Of a stretch of 64,000 nt of DNA, positions 1-9,856 are shown piece after piece (the first letter of the stretch is position 1; each line of letters starts with the position of its first letter). Where the stretch lies: assembly GCA_010909165.1 (NCBI GenBank), contig MU008168.1:558001-622000 (forward strand). The letters run 5' to 3'. Under the pieces are notes generated by a model, which ran no database searches, was not told the DNA's origin, and saw only the letters and a program-made list of their open reading frames with translations. The position numbers were made by a program, and so were the translations under genes. The DNA is from Anthoceros angustus. Its lineage: Eukaryota > Streptophyta > Anthocerotopsida > Anthocerotales > Anthocerotaceae.

Positions 1-380
1 CATGTGGTGTTGCTGTCATTAAGGTTGGAGCTACCACTGAGACAGAGCTTAAGCACAGGAAGTTGAGAATTGAGGATGCTGAAAATGCCACATTGGTAGC
101 TATCGAGGAAGGCATTGTGCCGGAGGAGGTGCTGCGATGGTACATTTGTCCGCCTTTGTCTCTGACAGCAAGGCAGAGATTGAAGATCTTGAAGAGAAGC
201 GTGGGTCTGACAATGTGCAGAAGGCTCTTCTATCCCCAGCGTCCATTACTGCCAGCAACTCGGGTGTGGAAGGTGCAGTGGTAATTGAGGAAATCTTGAG
301 CAATGACTGGGAATGATGGTGCTGACCACACAGGCCATAATGGTTTAAAAGATCAAGTAGCAGCCCGCAGCTGAGACTGT
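1..380 (+). pseudogene. CPN60A: Chloroplast chaperonin-60 alpha fragment (pseudogene)
   Basis: Translation gives the C-terminal part of a plastid Cpn60 alpha subunit: [20 protein letters not shown], then [19 protein letters not shown], then after a frame change [20 protein letters not shown] and [18 protein letters not shown]. The frame breaks near 126-130, where one base is missing from the codons for the Pro-Gly-Gly-Gly motif. After SNDWE the sequence jumps to MMVLTTQAIMV, the extreme C-terminus, so about 30-40 codons are lost near 310, and in-frame stops follow. No intron is visible, so this may be a processed copy. It runs off the left edge of the window. The family is the GroEL-like plastid chaperonin that folds Rubisco; this copy cannot encode a working subunit. 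Confidence 0.85.
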
Positions 381-513
381 CAAGAACCCAGTCTTGCGTA
401 CACGTCCTTGCTGGGAGGATGCCCATTGGAATGCCCGCCGCAACCCAACCACCTTCTGCTCGGGACATCACATCCTAATGTAGTCCTAATCGAGTCGGAC
501 ACCGAAGGTTGAG

Positions 514-566
514 AAAAAAATTTGGACCATTTCTCGATTTGTGCGTGTCATCCTTGCGCAGGGGCC

Positions 567-598
<32 letters not shown>

Positions 599-616
599 TC
601 AGATGTCCCGAAGGAC
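514..616 (-). ncRNA. U6: U6 spliceosomal snRNA
   Basis: The reverse complement of 616-514 is nearly identical to plant U6 snRNA over its full length of about 103 nt. It has the 5' stem-loop (GTCC-TTCG-GGAC, one base pair shorter than usual), the ACAGAGA box, the AGC catalytic triad and the 3' end GGTCCAAA followed by seven T, which serves as the Pol III terminator. U6 pairs with U4, then with U2 and the 5' splice site, and forms the catalytic centre of the spliceosome. The conserved core is uninterrupted and promoter elements lie at the expected distances, so the gene looks functional. The RNA call is near certain; whether this locus is expressed is not shown. Confidence 0.95.
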
Positions 617-639
617 AACACTCAATTGTGGAATATGTA

Positions 640-647
640 ATATATAA
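640..647 (-). promoter_or_regulatory. TATA box of the U6 gene
   Basis: On the minus strand TTATATAT lies 24-31 bp upstream of the U6 5' end at 616, the usual place of the TATA element in plant Pol III snRNA promoters. Confidence 0.75.
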
Positions 648-670
648 CAATGTAACTCATATTTTCAGAG

Positions 671-681
671 AAATGTGGGTT
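671..681 (-). promoter_or_regulatory. Upstream sequence element (USE) of the U6 gene
   Basis: Minus-strand AACCCACATTT matches the plant USE consensus RTCCCACATCG at 8 of 11 positions. It ends about 24 bp from the TATA box, the short spacing that selects RNA polymerase III in plants rather than the longer Pol II spacing. Confidence 0.7.
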
Positions 682-869
682 ATATGTCTCTTCTTTTCAT
701 CCTCGCAGTTCGTGCAGTTTGATTCACGCACGTTTCAATGCATTGTGGGTTTAGCCTGAGCATGTAGAGGTGCCGTAGTAATATGATGTTATGGCGCCCA
801 CCAGAACCAGGCCTCATTCATGGCAGGCAGCCAGCTCATGCAGGTCGAAGGTCGTGCCTAACCTTGGAC

Positions 870-1235
870 TGGCATCGATCACGATGCATGCCAGTCTGCG
901 GTCATACAGGCCTAGTGAGCAAGGGGGGTGGGAGTGCTTGGAAATCATGAGGAGCCACTGTGGCGTCTCCCCCACGGTAGAGCACTACGGATGCATGCTG
1001 GGTCTCCTGGGCCGTGCAGGCCGACTGGACGAGACACAAGGCCTGGTAAGGAGCATGCATGGACACCTGACGCTACAGTTTGGCACACTCTGTTGAGGGC
1101 TTGTCCAAAGTGGAGCAACGGGGAGGTTGGACGGATGCTTGCGACAGAGCAGTGAAGTTAGACAAGAGGGATGCTGCAGCCTACGTTTTGATCTCGAACA
1201 TATACACCAGAGCCCGGATGTTATACACCATAATT
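870..1235 (+). pseudogene. PPR protein C-terminal fragment
   Basis: Several frames together encode the tail of a PLS-type PPR protein: GVSPTVEHYGCMLGLLGRAG, RLDETQGLVRSM, LRACPKWSNGEVG, then KLDKRDAAAYVLISNIYT. This matches the E-domain region of the intact genes at 6.3 kb and 15.7 kb. Frameshifts separate the pieces and no N-terminal repeats precede it. It stops where the next PPR copy starts, so it looks like the remnant of a neighbouring gene fused by deletion to the following copy. Confidence 0.8.
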
Positions 1236-1265
1236 TGTGTTCGAGGAAGATCTCCTGCTCTCCTT

Positions 1266-3294
1266 ATGACACGCCGTGCCTCCAAATCCAGTTGGAGCTT
1301 GCCGGATGATCCTGGCCCTAGCAGGCCTGCTACCACACCTGAAGCCGTGAGGAAGCTATGTAATCAGGGCCGTCTTGCCGAGGCAGTTGAGGCTCTGGAA
1401 GCCCTGGTGCACACGGACGGTTGTATTTCCAAGTCTGTCGTTTACAATGTGCTAAGGAAATGTACAGCGAAGAGGGATCTTGCTCTGGGTCGCCGGGTGC
1501 ATGCTTCCACTGTGAAAAAGGGGTACCAGTCGGATACCCTCCTGTGCAACCATATCTTGTGGATGTATGCTTCTCATGGCATGTTGCAAGACGCGATGGA
1601 TGTGTTCTCCCTGGCTGCCAAACCAGATGCCTTCCTGTGGTCTTCCATCATTTCTGCCCATGCTAAACATGGGGATGTTAAGCAGGCCATAGAGCTGTAT
1701 CACCGGATCGAAGGTCAGGGGTGAAGCCAGATGTGCATGTGTCCGTGGCGGCCCTGCAGGCTTGTGCACGGGAAGCAGACTTCAAAACTGGGCAGCAGGT
1801 GCATGCTGATGTGCTGGTCAGTGGACTTGAGCCGAATTTGGTGCTTTCTAGCTGCTTGGTGGACATGTATGCCAAGTGTGGAAGCTTGGAGGATGCTCAG
1901 CATGTCTTTGATGGGCTTGGTCGAAATGGTGACGTGGAATTCTATGAGAGCAGGGTACTCTCAGAAAGGCCTGGGACAGGATGCACTTCGGATTTACAGT
2001 GACATGCAAGCAGATGGTGTGGTTGTACCCGATTTGGTGACGTTTCTGTGCCTCCTGCAGGCATTTTCAAGTGTAGGTTCCTCCGCATTGGAGACAGGGA
2101 AGCAGCTTCATGTGTAAATTACAGGACGAGGATATCAAGCTGCTGTGTTTGTGGCCAACAGTTTGGTGAGCATGTATGCAAACTGTAGCAGCCTAGAGAA
2201 TGCTCAGAGAGTGTTTGATGGGCTTGGTGGAAAAGATGTGGTGACCTGGACTGCTCGGATTGCAGGATAGGCCCAGCAGGGCATGGGGCAAGAAGCCCTT
2301 GATCTCTACAATGCTATGCACAACGAAGGCATGGATGTCCCCAACTCATTGACATTTGTTTGTCTAATGCAGGCATGTGCTAGTGTGGGCACCCTCAGGG
2401 GGCTTTGGAGATGGGGAAGCGGCTGCATGAGCAGATCAGAGAACGGGGACATCAAGCTGATCTCTTTGTATGCCTTGTGCAGGCATGTGCGACTGTGGGC
2501 ACCCCAGTTTTGGAGAAGGGCAGGCAGCTTCATGCGCAAATCAGAGAAAGAGGGCATGATGCTGATGTGTTTGTAGCCAGCAGCTTGGTGAACATGTATG
2601 CAAGTGTGGCAGCTTGGAAGAGGCCCAGAGAGGGTTTGATGAACTTGATGAGAAAGATGTTTTGACATGGAATGCAATGATAGCAGGGTGTTCCCAGCAG
2701 GGCATGGGGCAGGAAGCCCTTCATCTCTACAGTGTCATGGAATAAGATGGCGCTGCTGCACCGAATTCCATGGCTTTTGTGTGCCTCTTGCAGGCATGTG
2801 CAAGTGTGGGCACTGCTGCTCTGGAGAAGGGGAAGGAGCTTCATGCACAAATTAGAGACCGAGGACATCAAGCTGATGTGTCTGTGGTGAACAGTTTGGT
2901 GAATATGTATGCAAAATGGCAGCGTGGAGGCTGCCAAGACAGTGTTCGACGGACTTGCCAAAAAAGATGATGTGGCGTGATCCGACTTCCCGATGCTGCA
3001 GTCCGGCGCTCTCTTCTAGGTGCTTGTCAAAAGTGGAGGGATCTGGAGGTGGGACGTCATGCCCTCAACCAAACACTGAAGCAGGACAAGAAGGATGATG
3101 CAGCATATGTGCTGATGTCAAACATATATAACGGCACCCAGATGTGGGAGCAGGCGCAGGATATGCAGGCAAGGAGAATAGGAGTCAGGGCCTGGAAGCA
3201 GCCTGGTCAGAGCTGGTGGACAGACATGGATGGGATGGTGCATAGTTTTCTGGTTGGGGTAAGAAGCATCCCAAGATTGGAGCCTCACCGATAG
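1266..3294 (+). pseudogene. PLS-type PPR gene, broken
   Basis: Nearly the whole length of a PPR gene like the two intact ones can be read, from LCNQGRLAEAVEALEALVHT near the start to GQSWWTDMDGMVHSFLVG at the end. It is disrupted by frameshifts (near 1715, 1930, 2400, 2610 and 2960), in-frame stops (near 2115, 2267 and 2743) and small deletions that join half-repeats. The family acts in organellar RNA editing, splicing or stability; this copy cannot make a full product. Similarity to the intact neighbours suggests a local duplication. Confidence 0.85.
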
Positions 3295-4140
3295 TGTAGA
3301 GTGGCTCTCCAACAATGTAGCCATCTCTGGTACACGAAATTCAAGTACTGTGCTGCTTTTTCTCAACGATGCGCCCATCCCCTGCATAGTTCCAACAGAG
3401 TCCTCTCATGAAGCGCTGCAAGCACATGATCATGAGATGTCCCTATTGAGGGCCATGACGTGGGATCATCTGGCATCCACATTTTCGACTACAGGTGTAA
3501 AGAAGGTGCAGCTAAAGCTAAAGATGGATCGGGTTCCATTCCCGAGCTTGGAAGGTATGAAGCCATTCCTGACTCTGCGAACAACTTTGCCGCGCTAAGT
3601 CATGTATGTAGTGTGCTTGAGCAGCCTGCGGGTGTTCTACTAGAGACCACATTGTGATGGAGACATTCACGTTATGTGGCATATGATGGGTTTCTTGTTG
3701 AGATATGCCATCACAAGAACGCAAAATCGGCTTTATAGACAAAGCCGGTTTTTCCCTTCGATTGTTTGCAATTGACGTGTCTCTAAGCTTGTCGACGCCA
3801 TTCTTAATTTCTTTCAAATCCAAGGCAAGGTTAAAGAAAAGTATAGACAAGGCTGTCCGCGAGATATGTCTCCATGCTTGTTGAGGGCATTTCTAATTTC
3901 TCTTCGAGTCCAACGCAAAATGAATGTAGTCTCTATGCTTGTTGAGGCCATTCCTAATTTCCCTTCAAATCCAAGGCAAGATAAATGTCTTCAAGAGATA
4001 TGATGCTATTCTTGTTGATGTCATTCTTAATTTTTCCTTTAAATCCAACACAAGACCAAAAGAGACTATGAGGGAGGTAAGACCAAAGAGCTTGTTGAGA
4101 CTACTCCTAATTTTACTTGACATAAGTCTAACGAAGACTA
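3295..4140. other. AT-rich DNA with degenerate 60-80 bp repeats
   Basis: No gene is recognised. From about 3780 the phrase ATTCCTAATTTCCCTTCAA followed by atccaaggcaag recurs in degenerate form (near 3800, 3890, 3950, 4020, 4100 and again near 4455), usually preceded by cttgttgag. This looks like an old tandem repeat that grades into the 47-bp array. Confidence 0.5.
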
Positions 4141-4143
4141 TCG

Positions 4144-4378
4144 ACAAGACTAAGATTACCTATAGGTAGAAGGCAAGACTAAAGATATTGACAAGACTAA
4201 GATTACCTATAGGTAGAAGGCAAGACTAAAGATATTGACAAGACTAAGATTACCTATAGGTAGAAGGCAAGACTAAAGATATTGACAAGACTAAGATCAC
4301 CTATAGGTAGAAGGCAAGACTAAAGATATTGACAAGACTAAGATTACCTATAGGTAGAAGGCAAGACTAAAGATATTG
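4144..4378. repeat. 47-bp minisatellite, five copies
   Basis: A 47-bp unit beginning ACAAGACTAAGATTACCTAT and ending AAAGATATTG is repeated five times with almost no change (one T to C in copy 4). Degenerate relatives such as ggcaagactaaag and actataggcaaaggc continue to about 4900. Confidence 0.9.
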
Positions 4379-5260
4379 TCGGCAAAGGCAAGACTAAATA
4401 AGACTATAAGCAAATCTTTGATGCCATGTTCGGATGCAATGGTGTTTATTGAGGCCAGTCCTAATTTTCCTTCAAATCTAAGGCAAGACTAAAGAAAAAC
4501 TATAGGCAAAGGCAAGACTAAAGGACTAAAGAAGACTACCTTTAAGTAGAGGCAAAACTAAAGGAGATAAAAGGTAAAGCTTGCAGCGGTCATTCCTAAT
4601 TTCTCCATTAAAATGTAAGACTAAAGAAAACTATAGCCACAAGCAAGACCAAAAAATGCTAGAGGCAAAGGCTTTCAAAAGTAAAGAAGGAAAAAGGTAA
4701 AGCACCATAGGCAAAGACTTTTTAAACTAAAAGGGACAATAAGTAAAGATTATAGGAGACTATAGGCAAAGGCTTTTAGAACTAAAGAACTATAGGCTCA
4801 GGCAAGACTAAAAACGAATATGGGCACAAGCTTTTTAAAGTGAAGAAGACTATGGGCACAGGCTTTTTAAACTAAAGAAGACAATAGACAAAGGTCTTTA
4901 AAACTTTTAAACTAAAAAAGATAATATATATATTTTTAAACTAAAAAGATAATAAATAGGCTTTTCAAACTAAAAACGTAATAGATAAACTTTTTAAACT
5001 GAAAAAGATAATTAATAATGATTTTAAACTAAAAAAGATCATAGATAGGCTTTTTAAACTAAAAAAGGATAATAAATAGGTTTTGTAAACTAGAACAGAT
5101 AATAGATAGATTTGTTTACCAAAAAATATAATAGATAGGTATTTTAAACTAAAAAAATAATAGATAGACTTTTTAACTGAAAAGATAATGGATAACGCTC
5201 TAACAAAAGATAGTTAAAACTCAAAAGATAATAGATAGACTTTTTAAACTAAAAAAGATA
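4379..5260. repeat. Degenerate A-rich tandem repeats
   Basis: Two decayed families follow each other: ggcaagactaaag/ctataggcaaaggc (about 4380-4900), then a unit of about 30 bp around TTTTAAACTAAAAAAGATAA with tagatagac (about 4900-5250). No coding potential is seen. Confidence 0.6.
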
Positions 5261-5261
5261 A

Positions 5262-5622
5262 TGGATAACGCTGTAACAAAAGATATTGGGTAGCCGGTCT
5301 AACAAAAGATATTGGCTAGCCGGTCTAACAAAAGATATTGGGTAGCCGGTCTAACAAAAGATATTGGGTAGCTGGTCTAACAAAAGATATTGGGTAGCCG
5401 CTCTAACAAAAAATATTGGGTAGCCGCTCTAACAAAAGAAAAATATTGGGTAGCCGGTCTAACAAAAGATATTGGGTAGCTGGTCTAACAAAAGATATTG
5501 GGTAGCCGCTCTAACAAAAAATATTGGGTAGCCGCTCTAACAAAAGATATTAGGTAGCCGCTCTAACAAAAGATAGTGGGTAGCCGCTCTAACAAAAGAT
5601 AATGGGGTAGCCACTCTAACAC
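5262..5622. repeat. 26-bp minisatellite, about 13 copies
   Basis: The unit GGTCTAACAAAAGATATTGG plus gtagcc is repeated about 13 times, with a ggtct/gctct alternation and a few small insertions. Confidence 0.9.
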
Positions 5623-5675
5623 CATGCTAGAACTCGAGAATCTACCTCACCTTAGGAGAAGCTTGAATTCCAACA

Positions 5676-5687
5676 TGGTATCAGAGC
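5676..5687 (+). other. Possible retrotransposon primer-binding site after an LTR end
   Basis: TGGTATCAGAGC is the usual plant LTR-retrotransposon primer-binding site, complementary to the 3' end of initiator tRNA-Met. It directly follows ...CCAACA, which could be the CA end of a 5' LTR. No gag or pol follows before the PPR gene, so at most this is a truncated or solo-LTR remnant. The left end of the LTR was not located and may lie in the tandem repeats. Confidence 0.4.
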
Positions 5688-6285
5688 GATTGTTAATTGA
5701 ATATAACTTTATTGATTTATAGAAAGGAGACACACACTTCTCCACCAATATGGGATATCTCTCACATCTAAACAGAATAAGCACTTTAGAACATTCTAAG
5801 ATATATTCACACTCATCTATTATATAGATCAGGTGCACCTGAATTCGAAGTGCACCTAAATTGGAGCTGGTTTCGCACCTGAATTGGAGCTCGCACTTGA
5901 ATTGGCTCGTTTCAAGATGGGGGCGTGAGCATATCAAACCCACCCCATGTTCATGCCTATGCCCCATCCCTGGTTGCGGCATGGTGATCAAAAGATCTGC
6001 AGGATTGCGGGCGACACGTCGGGTGTGACAGATGCAGCGTACAGCGTATGATGTTGATGAAGATCGAACTCGCGTCCGGTGGGTGTCGGACATAATTAAT
6101 CACGACCATGCTACATACAGGTCTTCGTACCATACGGCCTATACAACAAGGGTGTGATGCTTATCATGGATCCCACACCGACAGCTTTATACATCTTACT
6201 AACGAAGATGAGATCTAAACCCAAAATGACACGGGGGTCGGGAGTCGGGACGCGTTGCGAGGCGGATGGGAAGCCAATGCGAGCT

Positions 6286-8727
6286 TTAGCTTTGTTTGAC
6301 GTTTGCACGCTTGCTAACCCCAACCAAGAAAGTATGCACCCGCCCCTCCATGTCGGTCCACCAACTCCGCCCTGGATGCTTCCATGCCCTGTTATTTTTC
6401 CTCCTCGCTTGCAACTCCTCTGCCTGCTCCCACATCCGGGCACTGGTGTAAATGTTGGACATCAAAACATATGCTGCAGCATCTTTCTTGTCCATCTTCA
6501 CTGCTTCTTTGAAAGCATGGCGTCCCACCTCCAAGTTGCACCACTTTCTACAAGCACTCATTAGAGTGCTCCAAATCGCGGTATTAGGTGGTACAGGCAT
6601 TGTCCTCACCAAACCTAGTGCCTCATCCAGTCTGCCTGCGCGACCCAGCAGGTCCACCATGCAAGTGTAGTGCTCCACTGTGGGACTGATGCCGAATTGT
6701 CTGCTCATAGCTCTGAAGTATTCGAGCCCCTTGTTGACAAGACCCGCGTGACTGCACACTGTTAGGAGACTGATAAATGTGATGCCGACTGGCATTATCC
6801 CATCCTCTCTCATTCTGAGGACCAAGTCGAAGACGACATCACTGTCTCCTTGACAAGTATACCCTGCAATCAGGCCACTCCATGCAAACACATCCCTTTC
6901 AAGCAACGCATCAAACACTTGCTGTGCATCAACGATGCTGCCAGACTTCCCATACATGTTTATCAAGCTGTGAGCTAAAACCACATCAGCTTGAAGCCCT
7001 TGCTCTTCAATCTGCACATGCAGTTGCCTCCCTAGATGCAAAGCTGCCACGTCCGCACATGCTTGCAGGAGGCAGGCAAATGTCACGGAATCAGCTAAAG
7101 CTATGCCATCGTTTTGCATAGCACTGTAGAGACAAAGGGCTTTCTGGCCCATGCCCTGCTGAGAATACCCCGCAATTAGAGCAGTCCATGTCACCACATC
7201 TTTTTGAGCAAGTCTGTCAAATACATTCTGAGCATCCTCTAGGCTGCCACACTTTGTGTACATGTTCACCAAACTGCTGGACACAAACACCTCAGCATGA
7301 TGTCCTTGTTCCCTGATTTGGGTATGAAGCTGCTTTCCCATCTCCAGAGCTGAGGTTCCCACACTTGCGCACGCCTGCAGGAGGCACACAAATGTCACGG
7401 AACTGGGTAAAGTGATGCCTTCTTCTTGCATAACACAGTAGAGATGAAGGGCTTGTTGGCCCATACCCTGCTGGGAGTAGCCAGCAATGAGGGCAGTCCA
7501 TGCTACCACATCTTTTTGAACGAGTCCATCAAACACTCTCTGAGCATCCTCTAGGCTGCCACACTTCACATACATGTTTACCAAACTGTTGGCTACAAAC
7601 GAATCACCTTGAAGTCTTCGTTCTCTAATCTGCTCGTGAAGCTGCTTCCCCTTCTCCAGAGCTGAGATGCCTACACTTGCGCATGCCTGCAGGAGACACA
7701 CAAACGTGACAGAAGTGGGTACAGCCACGCCTTCTTCTTGCATAGCCAAGTAGAGACGAAGAGCCTCCTGCCCCATGCCCTGCTGGGAATATCCTGCAAT
7801 TAAAGCAGTCCAAGTCACCACGTTTTTCCTTCCAAGCCCATCAAACACTCTTCGAGCCTCTGCCAAGCTGCCACACTTTGCATACACGTCCACCAAACAA
7901 CTAGAAACGAACAAATCAGGCTCAACGCCACTAGCTATCAAATCAGCATGCACCTGCTGCCCCGCTTTCAAGTCTGATCCCCTTGCACAAGCCTGCAGGG
8001 CTGCCACAAACACATGGCCATCGGGCTTCACATCCGACCTGCGCATGCGATGATACAGTTCTATGGCCTGCTCGTCCTCTCCATGCTTAACATGGGCGTC
8101 AATCACGGAAGACCACATGAAGGCATCCGGTTTCCCTACCAAGGTGAACACATCCATCGCCTCCTGCAACCTGCCATGAGAAGCGTACAATCGCAGGATG
8201 TGGTTGCACAGGAACGTGTCCGACTGGTACCCCATTTCCACAGCCAAACCATGCACGCGGCGACCAAGAACAAGATCCTTCTCGTCTCCACATTTCTTCA
8301 GCACAGCATAGAAGAGAGACGTGGAAACGCAACAGTCTGTCTGCACCAGAACCCCCAATGCCTCAACAGCCTCAGCTACACGGCCCTGCTGACAGAGCTT
8401 GCTCACAGTCTCCGCCATCACTCCTCTCTCATACCCCACAGGCCTGCGAGGATCATAATCATCCACCCAAGCTGGAACCTCCTTGCACTCTTTAAGCCCG
8501 AATGATTCACGAGAGCGCTTCCTCTCATCATATTGCTCGCTTGAGTTTGTCCAAACAGCGCCGAACCTGCACCTGGCGGCTTCCATGTTTCCCAACCATC
8601 GGTCCCGCGAAGCCAGTCGAGCTAGGCCACTTCCTACAACACCTTCTAACCCGCCACTTCCGGGAGCCCACCAAACCCGTCCCCAGAACGGGTCCGGCTC
8701 TCTAACTGCCACGCTCCACACAGCCAT
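6286..8727 (-). CDS. PLS-type pentatricopeptide repeat protein, no DYW domain
   Basis: This intronless frame encodes 813 residues from the first ATG (8727). After an N-terminal region of about 100 residues that could include an organelle targeting peptide come tandem P, L and S repeats. Three consecutive units of about 104 residues begin near WTALIAGYSQQGMGQ. The last repeats contain ISPTVEHYTCMVDLLGRAG, followed by an E-type region (KKDAAAYVLMSNIYT, PGRSWWTDMEGRVHTFLVG). It stops 10 residues later, so no DYW deaminase follows. PLS proteins bind organellar transcripts base by base and act in C-to-U editing or RNA processing; without DYW it would need a deaminase in trans. An internal ATG about 47 codons in is an alternative start. 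The specific target is unknown. Confidence 0.9.
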   Translation of the reverse strand: MAVWSVAVREPDPFWGRVWWAPGSGGLEGVVGSGLARLASRDRWLGNMEAARCRFGAVWTNSSEQYDERKRSRESFGLKECKEVPAWVDDYDPRRPVGYERGVMAETVSKLCQQGRVAEAVEALGVLVQTDCCVSTSLFYAVLKKCGDEKDLVLGRRVHGLAVEMGYQSDTFLCNHILRLYASHGRLQEAMDVFTLVGKPDAFMWSSVIDAHVKHGEDEQAIELYHRMRRSDVKPDGHVFVAALQACARGSDLKAGQQVHADLIASGVEPDLFVSSCLVDVYAKCGSLAEARRVFDGLGRKNVVTWTALIAGYSQQGMGQEALRLYLAMQEEGVAVPTSVTFVCLLQACASVGISALEKGKQLHEQIRERRLQGDSFVANSLVNMYVKCGSLEDAQRVFDGLVQKDVVAWTALIAGYSQQGMGQQALHLYCVMQEEGITLPSSVTFVCLLQACASVGTSALEMGKQLHTQIREQGHHAEVFVSSSLVNMYTKCGSLEDAQNVFDRLAQKDVVTWTALIAGYSQQGMGQKALCLYSAMQNDGIALADSVTFACLLQACADVAALHLGRQLHVQIEEQGLQADVVLAHSLINMYGKSGSIVDAQQVFDALLERDVFAWSGLIAGYTCQGDSDVVFDLVLRMREDGIMPVGITFISLLTVCSHAGLVNKGLEYFRAMSRQFGISPTVEHYTCMVDLLGRAGRLDEALGLVRTMPVPPNTAIWSTLMSACRKWCNLEVGRHAFKEAVKMDKKDAAAYVLMSNIYTSARMWEQAEELQARRKNNRAWKHPGRSWWTDMEGRVHTFLVGVSKRANVKQS

Positions 8728-9856
8728 GGCTGGCGGATGCAAGAGACATCAACCTCCCGGCGGCCACTGCATGGAACCCGATGCATGGAGTCTCTGTTTC
8801 CCCGTTTCCCGTTTCCCCGTTCACACCGGCAGGCCGCGTCGCCGGCACACCGTGCCTGCCGGAAACGACAACTCTAATAACCTCCGGTCGGAGAAAGCTT
8901 TACAAACGTTAAAAAACGACCGGATACAACTACCGGCACTGTGCGGAATCACGTGCAGCTCGTACAGTACATACTGTAGTGTGCGACATTCCGTTTGAAA
9001 ACCTTTGGCACAAACATCGTAAAACAAACGGGAGCATGTACAGATGTCCGTTCTATAGTCCTGCCTGCGAGTAATTTCCCATGCTGCTACCAGCGAGTGA
9101 GGACCCTGATGTCGCCTCATGCTTCTGGACGGACCACATGCAGGACTCGCTTGATCACCGCGAGATTGAGAAAAGCTACTGGAACAAGGAAGGAAACCAA
9201 CTGAAACACGAGAGAACAATTGGAGTCGAATCGTTCTTGTGCTTCGGAGGCTACCAATGACTGAAGGGAGGGCGACAGATATGGGCAACGGAAATTGAAT
9301 GCTGCTGGCTTGGGTTGAGCAAGAAGCAGGAGCTAAGTTTTGTTGTCCAGCTAAAAGCCATGTGAGCGTGCGGGAAGGAGAGACCGGTTTCTCGGTCCAT
9401 TTCAGGGGTGCCAGGTCGGTAAGAGTGAAGACTTCACACGGACGGCCAAGTGGGCTGTTTTTTTTTTAAAGCGTGACTACGACGAGATCTGACAAAGGAA
9501 GTCCGCCCCGACTCGCTAGTCTTTGCTGTCCCCCGGAGCCCAGTTGCCGGCGATGCTGTGGGCTTCTCGTCGCGAACTGGAGAGGATGGCAGTTCTCGGC
9601 AGCAGCAGGTCTGGTGCAAGAGGTGACGGGAGTGCGCTATCCGCATGAGGAGGAGGAGGAGGAGGAAGGCAGCGGGTGCTGCTTGCGTTACTGCGGCTTT
9701 CAAGGCAGCGAGCTCTGCTGGCTTGTGTCTGGTTGGGCCTAGGAGCGGCAGGGAGCTGGTTGTGGAGGTGGGAGGAGTGGGAAGTTGATTGACCGGGAGC
9801 TCCCGCTGCTGTGCTGAATTCTGCAATTTCGAGGCTCCGCATTGTTGGGATCAGCC
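8728..9856. other. Divergent intergenic region (PPR and EFR3 promoters)
   Basis: The 1.1 kb between two divergently transcribed genes has no convincing ORF or RNA. It is GC-rich near the PPR start and carries a (GAG)n run near 9646-9667 that probably lies in the EFR3-like 5' UTR. No clear TATA box was identified. Confidence 0.5.

Noticed and set aside
4144-5622. CRISPR-like array
   Set aside because: Units abut without unique spacers and this is a plant nuclear sequence; these are minisatellites.
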